Source: Platycnemis pennipes
Lineage: Eukaryota > Arthropoda > Insecta > Odonata > Platycnemididae
Direction of reading: 5' to 3'
NCBI GenBank assembly: GCA_933228895.1
Contig: OW121855.1
Location: 74,114,698 to 74,178,697, forward strand
DNA: 64,000 nt
In this document: one piece after another, positions 35,639 to 45,721 of the stretch
Layout of the letters: every line of letters starts with the position of its first letter
Position numbering within the stretch: the stretch's first letter is position 1
Position numbers and translations under genes: made by a program
Notes under the pieces: generated by a model
Told to the model about the DNA's origin: nothing
Seen by the model: the letters and a program-made list of their open reading frames with translations, nothing else
Database searches by the model: none

Positions 35639-35996
35639 GTCATTTTTCCCTGTGGAATTTTAGATGCCTTAAAGGAACTAGATGTTCTCGAACTGCTAGG
35701 CATATAATGCCACAAAGCAGTCGCAGTCGTGCGCAAGGCGCCACCGTCCAAGTTTTTCGCTGTGGAATTTCTGCTATTGTGCATTTTCAGCGGGTAACTC
35801 CGTTAAGGTTCTCGCGGCTAGTTCGCGAACCTTCAATTTGTTATACAGTAAGCACCTTAGTGTTTAAAGTTGGCCTTAACCTCTTGGACGGTGGCGCCTT
35901 GCGCACGACTGCGACTGCTTTGTGGCATTATATGCCTAGCAGTTCGAGAACATCTAGTTCCTTTAAGGCATCTAAAATTCCACAGGGAAAAATGAC

Positions 35997-36069
35997 GCCT
36001 CGGTAGCTTAACTGGTTAAAGCACCTGGCCGGAAATCAGGGGATCCGGGTTCGAATCCCGGTCAAGGCG
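35997..36069 (+). tRNA. tRNA-like sequence, array copy 5 (inverted arm)
   Basis: Mirror partner of copy 4; same sequence on the plus strand. Confidence 0.55.
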
Positions 36070-36319
36070 AATGATTTTTTCTCTGTGGAATTTCTGCTAT
36101 TGTGCATTTTCAGCGGGTAACTCCGTTAAGGTTCTCGCGGCTAGTTCGCGAACCTTCAATTTGTTATACAGTAAGCACCTTAGTGTTTAAAGTTGGCCTT
36201 AACCTCTTGGACGGTGGCGCCTTGCGCACGACTGCGACGGCTTTGTGGCATTATATGCCTAGCAGTTCGAGAACATCTAGTTCCTTTAAGGCATCTAAAA
36301 TTCCACAGGGAAAAATGAC

Positions 36320-36392
36320 GCCTCGGTAGCTTAACTGGTTAAAGCACCTGGCCGGAAATCAGGGGATCCGGGTTCGAATCCCGGTCAAGGCG
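36320..36392 (+). tRNA. tRNA-like sequence, array copy 6
   Basis: Mirror partner of copy 3. Confidence 0.55.
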
Positions 36393-36642
36393 AATGATTT
36401 TTTCTCTGTGGAATTTCTGCTATTGTGCATTTTCAGCGGGTAACTCCGTTAAGGTTCTCGCGGCTAGTTCGCGAACCTTCAATTTGTTATACAGTAAGCA
36501 CCTTAGTGTTTAAAGTTGGCCTTAACCTCTTGGACGGTGGCGCCTTGCGCACGACTGCGACTGCTTTGTGGCATTATATGCCTAGCAGTTCGAGAACATC
36601 TAGTTCCTTTAAGGCATCTAAAATTCCACAGGGAAAAATGAC

Positions 36643-36715
36643 GCCTCGGTAGCTTAACTGGTTAAAGCACCTGGCCGGAAATCAGGGGATCCGGGTTCGA
36701 ATCCCGGTCAAGGCG
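36643..36715 (+). tRNA. tRNA-like sequence, array copy 7
   Basis: Mirror partner of copy 2. Confidence 0.55.
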
Positions 36716-36965
36716 AATGATTTTTTCTCTGTGGAATTTCTGCTATTGTGCATTTTCAGCGGGTAACTCCGTTAAGGTTCTCGCGGCTAGTTCGCGAACC
36801 TTCAATTTGTTATACAGTAAGCACCTTAGTGTTTAAAGTTGGCCTTAACCTCTTGGACGGTGGCGCCTTGCGCACGACTGCGACTGCTTTGTGGCATTAT
36901 ATGCCTAGCAGTTCGAGAACATCTAGTTCCTTTAAGGCATCTAAAATTCCACAGGGAAAAATGAC

Positions 36966-37038
36966 GCCTCGGTAGCTTAACTGGTTAAAGCACCTGGCCG
37001 GAAATCAGGGGATCCGGGTTCGAATCCCGGTCAAGGCG
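36966..37038 (+). tRNA. tRNA-like sequence, array copy 8
   Basis: Mirror partner of copy 1. Confidence 0.55.
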
Positions 37039-37261
37039 AATGATTTTTTCTCTGTGGAATTTCTGCTATTGTGCATTTTCAGCGGGTAACTCCGTTAAGG
37101 TTCTCGCGGCTAGTTCGCGAACCTTCAATTTATTAAGGTAAAGTAATGTTGAACCCGAATGTTGGTCAGTTTGGTGAGGGTGGAGCTCTGCAAATTATCT
37201 GCCCAACGGCAGCCTTCGGTTTCCCAGAAAGATCTGGTATCCAGGAAATAGCACAACTTGG

Positions 37262-37327
37262 GTTGGACTGGACATGTCCACCCCCTGCCACACACACTTG
37301 AGGTGGCTTGCAGGGTATTATGTAGAG
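37262..37327 (+). mobile_element. LINE 3'-tail fragment
   Basis: CCCCCTGCCACACACACTTG, then AGGTGGCTTGCAGGGTATTA and TGTAGA. Hairpin intact. Confidence 0.7.
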
Positions 37328-37349
37328 CCCCGAAGTCCAGGAGAATGAG

Positions 37350-37500
37350 TTAGGTCAGTAACTCATCGGCTTCACAACCCATAGTTCTCGGGTTCTAATC
37401 CCGCCTTGGAAATTAACGTGTTGTTTATATTAGCGTAAGGCTTAGAGTTAAAGTTGGTTAGACGGTGAGATATTACCTAAATAGTTAAAGCCTCAAAAAA
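37350..37500 (+). mobile_element. SINE-3 copy (tRNA-derived)
   Basis: tRNA-like head GTTAGGTCAGTAACTCATCG and GGTTCTAATCCCGCC, then a body with ATTAGCGTAAGGCTTAGAGT. It shares layout with the copy at 53.1 kb. Confidence 0.55.
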
Positions 37501-37504
37501 TATT

Positions 37505-38450
37505 GCCGATACTCTGTAAGCAGAGTCAAGTGTGAAACAGTTCCTGGAAAACAGCATAATATTAGACTAGTGACCATTTTACGCACGCTCCTTTATGCAC
37601 TTGGGAAGTTATCTAAGCGCATCGTTTCTTTAAACGGTTTCTTTATCATTTTTTCAAGCCTCTCTCCATGAATCAGGACGAAAATAGACGAGCCAAATGT
37701 GAAACACCCAACCTCTTCACATTGACATTATTCTTCTCTTTTAGGTCCTTCTACACTCGGTCCACATAGGAGATCTTCCCTTGCCATTCTGCACATTCAC
37801 TTTCCCTCAACCACTGATTTTATGACTCCCTAATATTTAAGTTTTTTTAAGTAATTTAAGTAATTTTTCTAATATGTGATCCATTTAATTGATATTGTCC
37901 AGTACTTTTTCGAAGTACTCGTCATGCTTCACTTTTTCTCCCACTCTTAATGTAATCGCAACGTAATTTACTTTATAATATTTATCTATTAATAAGCAGA
38001 TATTATATTTTATTGCAATATTATCAATGATACATTTACATTTATTACATGTACACAAAATTTCCACACACTGCTTTATCCTGAAAACTATTTTAAAATG
38101 AGTAAATGAGTGAGTACTGAGATGGCGCCTACTTTATTACGGGAGGATGTAATTCACTATTTAATTTTGTGCTATAGTTATGAACTTAAGTTTTAACTTA
38201 ACCGCGAAAGTTTTAACATTGAATGAGGATCTTGTTTATTGGATGTCAGAATGACATCGAAATGTTTAGGCATAAAACCACTTCATTTTATGACTGAATG
38301 TGAACGCATTGTATTACAAAGTACTTATCTTCATCCATTACAATGTATGCTATATTGTTTCAATTGCTGTATACTCTTACTGTATACTATTCAATGCAAG
38401 TCGTAGCAGTATTAGTTGAGTTCTGCACTTGATGAAAAAATAATTAGGGC
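37505..38450. other. AT-rich stretch without recognised feature
   Basis: No gene or repeat assigned. Confidence 0.4.
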
Positions 38451-38459
38451 TGTACCGCA

Positions 38460-38575
38460 ACGTCTGGCGTACGCAACCAACCCTTAGACCAACACAATAC
38501 CTATTCCGAGCTAGGATTCGAACTTGTGACCACAGAAATACCAGTCTCCCGCGTTACCGGACTGAATATCTAGTG
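38460..38575 (-). mobile_element. tRNA-derived SINE fragment
   Basis: The minus strand reads AGTCCGGTAACGCGGGAGAC, then AAGTTCGAATCCTAGCTCGG: a tRNA-like head with both promoter boxes. Family assignment is uncertain. Confidence 0.5.
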
Positions 38576-38579
38576 TTTT

Positions 38580-39080
38580 GCTGATATGATGAGGACGATG
38601 AGGACAATCATTTATGAAACTTGTTTTTATTATAATAAAGTTGAAGTAAAATAAAGCTCTCTTCAAAAGCGGAACAACTGTGTGATTTTTTATTCCGATC
38701 GACTTCAGGTGATTCATGTTGATTCTTTGCCTACGAGGAATGGCGCTCATCCATTTCTTCCAGAGAAGCATCTTGTTTTACGAGCAGCCACTGGCCACTA
38801 TTCTCGGAACCATGTGGTCACGCGGAGGCAGATGCTTCAGGCAGGCACCCGATTGATATTCCTGATATGTGATTCAAATGTTCTAGAGTCATTCATCGTT
38901 CGAGAACAGAGAAATGCTCACCAATACTGCTATAATGTTGCGCCACATTTAGTCCGGAAAATTCTCAGAAATTGCTTCAATAATAGGGCCTTTTATAGAA
39001 GTCCCAAAGTATTTTGATTTAGTGGAAGATATAGGCTGGAGATCGGTTGGTTAGACAGTGCTGTAAACATTACCGAGGTC
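38580..39080. other. Stretch with an unassigned 111-codon frame
   Basis: The plus frame at 38682-39017 (111 codons, mixed composition) shows no recognisable domain and no splice context. I do not call a gene. Confidence 0.3.
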
Positions 39081-39084
39081 GATT

Positions 39085-39435
39085 GTATGCACGTCTACAT
39101 AATACCATGCAAGCCACCGAAATGGTCTGTGGTAGGTGGATAACCATCCTCGGGCATGCATTTTAAATCAAAATAGAGTTAAATAAACACTTGCTATCAT
39201 GCCAAATAATAGTGTATGCACTACCTGCGAACCACTGAGAGGTTCGACTAAATTTCTAGTGTAAACAAAGTAATGCAATAATTGTTAATAAGTCAGGCAT
39301 GGCCTTGCGTTCTTGGCAGTAAAATCGGTAGCGTAGAGAGTAACAGGGTGTTAGTTTACTTGCATGGAATGAATTCCCAGTCCCCTGTCACACACCATTT
39401 CGGTAGCTTCTAGAAAACCATGTAGACGCGGATAT
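39085..39435. mobile_element. Two decayed LINE tails, minus (39085-39150) and plus (39370-39435)
   Basis: The minus relic reads CACGTCTACATAATACCATG, then CAAGCCACCG. The plus relic reads GTCCCCTGTCACACACCATT, then TGTAGACGCGGAT. The two tails face away from each other, about 220 bp apart. Confidence 0.5.
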
Positions 39436-39504
39436 AATTTTAGCAATAGTGGACAAGTTAACTTTGAAGAATACCGGCATCACCCAAAAATGAAATACTT
39501 ATAA

Positions 39505-39590
39505 AAGAGTTCCACTCTTGATAATGACCTGATGAGGTTGAAACCGGTTGAATGAATAATATAATGGTGTAGAGCATAACAAAGTCTATT
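39505..39590 (+). mobile_element. Penelope-like element 3'-end relic (tentative)
   Basis: The text TGATAATGACCTGATGAGG, then TTGAAACCGGTTGAATGAAT and GGTGTAGAGCAT, follows the pattern of Penelope-like 3' ends as I know them. It also echoes the GTCGAAACCATGG..TAGTGTGGAATGT segment of the foldback at 43.9 kb. Confidence 0.35.
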
Positions 39591-39729
39591 TTGTTTCTGA
39601 GTGCGGATAGCATTCGTTAGTATTTTGCATACTTTTAGGGCAAATTTTTATTTTCTCTCACTGGACATTAAATTATATTTTTTATTTAAGATTTTCATTT
39701 TACTCAACCTCATATTAATTTTGGAATTA

Positions 39730-40330
39730 ATTTGCCTGTAGGGTTACATTCGTAGCCGTTTGGTCCGCAGGTCGGACGGAGCGACTCGGAAGGGGCCGAA
39801 AACCGATGTGTACCATGGTTAAAAAGTTGCAATTAGTCAAGAACGTGAGCCTAATTTTGTCGCTCAGCTGTTTCGTGCACCCTCGCAGGGAAAGCGAAAT
39901 ATTTTTCATTGTAGGGACCGAGTTGATTCATGGGAGGGAAGAAATTGGATGGGGGACGGGAGAGTTGTAAGGGGGAGGAGACGGCCTTGGTGACACACCC
40001 GGGGTTTTTGGAGGAGGCGAAGAGAGACGAGCAAACGGCCGACCCCTCCATCTCCTCACTGAATCCCCCTTCTCACACTCCTTCGCTCTCCCCCGTCCCC
40101 TTCAGTCCCACGTCACCCAAGACCATTTCGACACCCGGAGCCCATACCCTAACTCCCCCTCCTTCACCCACCATGTGTCTTTTTTTCCTTCTTTCTAATT
40201 CCTTTACTTCTGATAGCAATGGACTCTAGATCCTGCAAATCAGACCATTTTAAGTTCGCTCGATTTTCAAGCGCGTCATCATCGTCGGCTGGCTCGGATA
40301 CTTGGTCTTCGCGGAGAGTATGAGCGGGCA
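39730..40330. other. GC-rich block, function unknown
   Basis: It includes a 99-codon plus frame (39930-40229), Pro/Ser/Thr-rich, overlapping minus frames. No domain recognised. Confidence 0.25.
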
Positions 40331-40334
40331 TTGG

Positions 40335-42200
40335 AGGACTTTGAGATGTGGGTTTAGTGAAGGGAAACCGTTATGTTGCATGGTTCTAATGCCTTGTCCT
40401 TACGGAAATGGAGATGAGGCTGAAATTAAAGTCCGTTGACGACTGCGATTAGGGGATAATAAGTTAGGTATATAATAATATTGGGCGAGATTTACACTAA
40501 ATAGACCCTTCTTCCACCTCATTCATTATCTGTATTAATTACAAAAGCACGAAAAATACGTTTATTTCAATATGAAAATGATTTAAAAGGCATGTTAATA
40601 TTTCAATCACTTTTAAATACTTCATATGAAATTTGCTAACTGGAAATGAGACTATGGAATTGAGAAGTCTACTGAGTGATAGCTAGTGTTACAAGTTAAA
40701 GGATATTCATAACAAATTACCTGTATATAGATGTACACTAATATATAAGGAATTGTTAAATGGATAGATTAGGAAGTATTAATCGTTACAGGAGAGGAAA
40801 GAAATTTGATCAGAGATATCAGATGGCAATAATAAAGTTGAGCTGTAATAAATTAAGTGGTTGCGAGTACATTAAATAGGTTGGGCTCTGAAGAAAAGAT
40901 ATTAGACGAAGAATTTCTCCCTCCTAGGAGGCATCCGCGACGAGGAGGGAATGAATGGGGCTTCCCCATGTAAAGGTATAAAAAAAATGAATCAGAACTC
41001 AAATTTAACACGTGATTTTTATACATCAACAATTAACAACAGTTCAAAAACCTTGTTCTTGAGGAAAGTGAATGAATGGAAATAGGCGGCTATACAGTAT
41101 ACTGGCGTGGAGATGAATGGAGGTGGTTAGTTGGGATGGAGTGGAAAACGAATAAGGAAGAGGGAATTAAGTAGGAGAGGAATGGAAGTTGGTTGTAGGT
41201 AGCGAGAAGAAGATGGCGAGAAAAGTAGATGAAGAACGTTTTGGGATGTAGAAGAGGATGATTGTATGAAAAGGAAGGAAAAAAATAGTTGTTCTGAATA
41301 ATATAAATTAATCTGGATTTTAAGGAAGACATACGGTATAAATATTTAAGAGAGATTTTGGAGAGTTATGAAATTCATTGGTAACAGGAGAGAATTTACG
41401 TTCCCAGAGAATACCGACAACGGTGTGGAATGCCAACCATAAGTTCTCCGCCAACGCACCAATTGCAGATTACTTCTGATTATGATATTTAATGGCGCTT
41501 AACTCCCAATCTCTGGAATGTATCAGAGATATTCCTACCGGGATGAAATGATTGATCAAAAAATACATTTGTTTGAAGGATGTTTTGCATCTCGCGAAGG
41601 GCAATTCAAATAAAAATGAGACTAAATTCATGAGGAGGTAGATCCAAAGGTTCAATAAAATCGGAGTATATGTAAAACTTCTTAATAGGTGAAATCGGAA
41701 CTATATTAAAAAAAAGGTGAAACTCAGTCTAATTCTAGAGTTTTATCAATGTGAAATGTACTCTTTAAAATGAAATATTTGGAAGACGTGAGTTGTGTGT
41801 GGCAAATGCTATTGATGGTTGGGCGTGAGGATTGGTGTAATTTAAAGATGAGATGAACATACTTATTTGACCTAAGGTAATGTGAAGACGTAAATTCGGG
41901 CGAAACAAGCTCTTGCCTGCTCTTTCCAATTTTACGCCTCATCCAAGGAAAGGTATAAGGTGCACAGAGGGACAGCCACATGATAGCAAGATAAATCATT
42001 GCCTAGTGGAGTGATTTATTTCTTTTTATCGAATAGGAGTTTCCAGTGGTAAACTTTTGAAGAGTAAGACTTCGCGCCTAAGTTCTAGCCCACACATTAA
42101 GTCAAATTATTGATCCTCATTACTTAGGTTAAAGTGATATTCACGGGTATGCCACATGGGTACGCCCCCTACGGCTAAAGGCCACATCGCTCCATCCAGT
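40335..42200. other. AT- and purine-rich stretch without recognised feature
   Basis: About 1.9 kb with no gene or repeat family member seen. The frames are short and compositionally biased. Confidence 0.4.
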
Positions 42201-42224
42201 CTTAACTCTTAATCCTAGAACAAA

Positions 42225-42320
42225 CATAACGTCCATATCTTAGTCGGACTCGAATCCGCGATATTTGGGTTACCAAGACGGTGGCTACTTGGCTACCGCG
42301 GCTTGGTTTAGGTTTCATAG
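42225..42320 (-). mobile_element. tRNA-derived SINE fragment (SINE-3-like)
   Basis: The minus strand reads AGCCGCGGTAGCCAAGTAGCC, then AACCCAAATATCGCGGATTC and GAGTCC. The AACCCAAA.ATCGCGG run also occurs in the head at 53.1 kb. Confidence 0.5.
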
Positions 42321-42477
42321 ATGATAAATTTGTGATTTCTCGCGTCAAGGAAATGAATATAAGCCATTGTCTAACCCAAGAAAAGTATATTTCTTCTTTC
42401 ACAGCTACCAATCATTTGGTAGTTGTTCCTGCTTGGTCCATGCCTAACTAACTTTCCTTATCACGAAGTAACATTTC

Positions 42478-42536
42478 TTTAAATGCACGGGAGATGATTC
42501 ACCCCTGCCGCACACCCTCAAGGTGGCTTGCGGTTA
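42478..42536 (+). mobile_element. LINE 3'-tail fragment, cut in the hairpin
   Basis: GATTCACCCCTGCCGCACACC, then TCAAGGTGGCTTGCGG. It ends where the GATATC-rich repeat starts. Confidence 0.6.
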
Positions 42537-42840
42537 GGGCTGTGCCATACTACGATACATCGTCTCGATTTGCGACATGCACTTGCTAACATGACGTGAT
42601 ATTAAAACGGCAGCGAACGCGATATTTCGCAACGCAATCTCACCATATCCTCCGATATGCGATATCAACCGATATACCAGCATCAAACGATATTCAATAT
42701 CAATAAATATTACGATATCCAGACACCGACCGATATGCGATAACAACCATTAGCACAACATCACGCAATATCCCAAAACACGCGGTATCTCGATCATGAA
42801 CCGATATCACGAGATATCAGATTTAGCTGCGATGTTAAGG
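42537..42840. repeat. CGATATC-rich repeat, probable hAT terminus
   Basis: It starts TTAGGGCTGTGCCATAC, a hAT-like end, and then carries many copies of CGATAT/ATATCG and GATATC. No matching right terminus was found, so it appears truncated. The 70-codon minus frame over it is a by-product. Confidence 0.5.
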
Positions 42841-43339
42841 TGCGTTTACACGTAGTAGGGTACTGCTATGAGCCGCGAGATTCTGCCACGATGTGTCTGT
42901 ACCACCTTCTATGCGGCTTAAAGCCACTAGCTCGGCGTTGTCATAACAAAAAAAAGCATTTGATATCACTATTTGAAGCTTATATTTTCATGAAATTCTT
43001 CATGCAGTAAATTCCACAGGCTAAGATTTTTTGTTCCCATTCTGTAAATCAGTCTTTTCATCGGGAGGGATATCCTTGTCATCATATCCAAATTCCGGGT
43101 ATCAGACGTTCATAGTGTATTATTGCCTTCCGTTGGCGATTGTTGCGATTGTGCTGACTACATTTCCGCTGGAAAGTAGACGGACTTCAACTTTGCTAAT
43201 AGCTCGAACTTGGATCGATAGTTTTCGACATATGTCCCGTATCGACCTGAACTCGCATCACAGTTGCTGTTTACACGTGCGAATAGGGCTTAACAGTTGA
43301 CTGTCATAAAAGTTTTCCGCCCTGCCTGTGGAGGTCAAT

Positions 43340-43790
43340 GAAATACCCTGGCGATCCTAGGCGGCCGTCCTTCCCCGGTAGCACACGCCACGCCCTCTTT
43401 TCAACCCGGACATCTTTTACCCCCTCGTAAACTGCGAGCCAGGGTCCTCGCGGGCGTAACTTGAGAAGCGGACGTGTTGTGCGGGATACGACCGAGGTGG
43501 CGCCATCGTGGCAGTCCCACCCGCTACTTTATTGCGACAGGACGGCAGGCTGACCAACGCGACCCCTTCCCCGTCCTCCGACCACGTGACCCCTTGCGGC
43601 CGTCCGGAGGGGACGCCACTGGCGATCCCATGGGCCCAGGGGGGGATGGGGAGTGTGACAAATGGGGCGCCTAAGTAGACAGGTGCCGACGTCTCTTCTG
43701 TCTCCTCTTTATTCCACTCTCTCACGCCCTCTCTCCCCTGCGCATAATCTGTGGGAGAAGGACGAACTAGCCACTCACCTAACACGGTTC
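43340..43790. other. CpG-rich island, function unknown
   Basis: Strongly GC-rich with a 122-codon minus frame (43417-43785) and a 66-codon plus frame overlapping it. No domain recognised. Confidence 0.3.
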
Positions 43791-43827
43791 AACGTTTGAG
43801 GCTTCACTTTGTGGAACCAAGATTTTG

Positions 43828-44003
43828 GAAAATAAAATTCACTTTGAACATTCCACACTAAAGTTTTATTTACTTCGACCATGGTTTCGACACTTTAATG
43901 TCATTATCACCATTATCAAGGTGATGATGACGTAAAAGTGTCGAAACCATGGTCGAAGTAAATAAAACTTTAGTGTGGAATGTGCAAACTGAGTTTTCTT
44001 TTC
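43828..44003. repeat. Foldback element, arms of about 70 bp
   Basis: 43828-43902 is largely the inverted copy of 43931-44003. The inner 50 bases are near-perfect (TCGAAACCATGGTCGAAGTA.. in the right arm) and the outer 20 have several mismatches. The loop contains TGTCATTATCACCATTATC. Arm motifs resemble the Penelope-like 3' relic at 39.5 kb. Confidence 0.8.
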
Positions 44004-44049
44004 CACTCACCTAACTCTTGAAAACTATCTGACAGGGTGTGAAACCTTC

Positions 44050-44910
44050 AGACTCCCGTTTCTAAAGGCCGTTTTTCACTAAGCGATAAATTGCATAGCT
44101 TGAAGCAGCTATTATTAAAATTGCATTTCTGCAATGGCGTATTTTCTGCGCAGTCGTCATGCAATTGGTAAGTTGACGTGCAGTAAGTTGCTATACACGA
44201 TGTAATTTTTACAGCGCTTCTCTTCGTGCATCAGAATGCGCTATGACCAGCAGCGTGTTAAACGACTTCAGCTTCTGAAACTATTCTCACTCACTCACTC
44301 ATTCAGTGATTCAACCATCAGGTTGGTCTTTGATAGGTGAGAGTAGAGCTCAGCCAATGGCGGGTGAAATTCACACATTCAGGGTATGGGGGCCAGTTCC
44401 TTTCCCTGGGCCACCTGCGATTTCCTACGAAGTTCTGAAAATTGAATCGCGAGGATTTTAGATAGGGGTGTCCAGAAAGGCTCTTGCCCAGGATTTGAAT
44501 CCGGGACCCTCCAGTCAGTAGCTCAGTGCTCTACTCACTAGGCCACCACGACCCCCTGAAACTATTCTACGGAATTCGAAAAAACCAAATCGAGAAATTG
44601 CACAGCTTGAAGCAGCGTCAAATTGTTGAAAATTGCATATCAACAAAGGGGTATTTTGTGCACAGATATTCATGCTAATGGGAAGTTCTATGAGTGATTC
44701 GTTGCTGTAATTTATACAAGTTTAATTACGCATATCTTTATGCATCAGACTATGCTATGGCCAGCATCGTGTTATACGACCTATCTCGTGAAACTAATGG
44801 ACCGATTTAGATATACCCTGACTCCTGTTTTCTCTCAAAGACCGTTTTACACGGAGCAATAAATTGTACAACTTGAAGCAGCATCTAATCTTAGAAGCTG
44901 TTAGGGTTCA
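44050..44910 (+). repeat. Three diverged tandem repeat units interrupted by a SINE
   Basis: The motif AAATTG.A.AGCTTGAAGCAGC (with variants) starts units at about 44087, 44594 and 44861. GCATCAGA.TGCGCTATGACCA and a GTGTTA.ACGAC segment recur in the first two. After removing the SINE-2 insertion the spacing is about 226-270 bp. Unit identity unknown. Confidence 0.65.
44288..44555 (-). mobile_element. SINE-2 copy with 13-bp target-site duplications
   Basis: CTGAAACTATTCT occurs at 44275-44287 and 44556-44568, bounding a 268-bp insert. On the minus strand the insert starts with a tRNA-like head (GGTCGTGGTGGCCTAGTGAG; CCGGATTCAAATCC) and ends in a GAGTGAGTGAGTG tail. Complete and relatively young. 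Confidence 0.85.
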
Positions 44911-45180
44911 ATGCATGAAAGTAAAACAGGGGCTATTCTCCGCATCAATTTTCTAGTATTTTTGAAGATTTCCTTGTGATATGTTGCAAGAAAAACTCCC
45001 AAATTCTTTGTTCGAAGCTATTTTCGCTGAGAATGTCTTCCAGCATTGGACTGCACAAAAACGAGTCCTTTGTAAATCGGATACAATAAAGTGAACTAAA
45101 TTCACTTCGTGGAGGTGCTCAACGTTTCTTTCTTCGTGGACAGCTGAGGTCATTTGCGCCATATAGGATCGGTGGATAAT

Positions 45181-45712
45181 GGGGGCGTTTACTCGGAACC
45201 GAAATCGCAATTTTGTACACGAAATTGTTAGATGGAATCGAAAAAAGAAATTTAGTGAAAAAATTAATCTTCTAACCTTAACCATTCACTCATAAATCAA
45301 AAATTAAAATAAGCAAACGGTGACGCCCACCGAAAATGCTGCTGTGATAACATTGACGTCACTTTCCTCCCGTCCTTGACTGCTCGTATGGGAAGGGGAG
45401 GGAGTGGAGGGGGATTCTCGGAAGGTCTGCTCGCACATATGCTGTCGTAAGTAATCCGATTGGCAGAGTCAGCTGTGTCCCCCCCTTTGCGATAAGGCGA
45501 AGTAACTTCGCGGGCTCAGTTTTGATTGGACGGAGTCGTTATACGTCAGAGGTTGCACCACACCCACTTTTCCGAAAGGGTTAAAAACATCAGTTTTTCG
45601 ACGCCTATAACTTGAGAAATAATTGACGGATCAAAAAACGAAAAAATACGGGTATTTTTATTTTACAAACTCTATCACATTCGGCAATAAAAAAAATATG
45701 GTAAACGACCCC
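45181..45712 (+). mobile_element. Isolated 5' region (pseudo-LTR) of a Penelope-like element
   Basis: It aligns over its whole length with the reverse complement of the 5' region of the Penelope-like element at 58461-58970. Shared blocks include GGGGCGTTTACTCGGAACCG, GGTGACGCCCACCGAA, TTGGCAGAGTCAGCTGTGT and TTTTACAAACTCTATCA. No coding part follows; the match ends at ATGG.AAACGA. Penelope-like elements are known to leave such terminal copies. Confidence 0.8.
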
Positions 45713-45721
45713 ATTGGGTAG

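Larger units (their letters stand above)
34568..37134. repeat. Inverted tandem array of a 323-bp tRNA-bearing unit (palindrome)
   Basis: Left arm 34568-35752 is the inverted copy of 35883-37067 (1,185 bp). I found one mismatch, at 36239, where the right arm has G against T. The spacer is 35753-35882, which is itself unit sequence, and the right side runs 67 bp further. Within each arm the unit repeats every 323 bp, about 3.7 copies per arm. The 13-mer AAGGTAAAGTAAT flanks the whole array at 34555-34567 and 37135-37147. Each unit holds one tRNA-like cloverleaf. Apparent 75-codon frames in every unit are by-products of the repeat. Confidence 0.95.

Noticed and set aside
34660..36975. Repeated 75-codon identical open frames, which look like a tandem gene family
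   Set aside because: They arise from the 323-bp repeat unit. They overlap the tRNA-like sequence and its flanks and show no domain or substitution pattern of coding sequence.
34597..37038. Cluster of eight functional tRNA genes
   Set aside because: C at position 33, an acceptor mismatch, and a GGA anticodon in a body without the long variable arm of serine tRNAs argue against decoding function. Kept as tRNA-like.
34568..37134. CRISPR-like array
   Set aside because: The repeats are long, whole-unit tandem copies with no short repeat/unique spacer pattern. The genome is eukaryotic, and half of the array is inverted.
38682..39017. 111-codon plus frame as a gene
   Set aside because: No recognisable family. 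It is a single frame in AT-rich DNA without supporting signals; left as unassigned.
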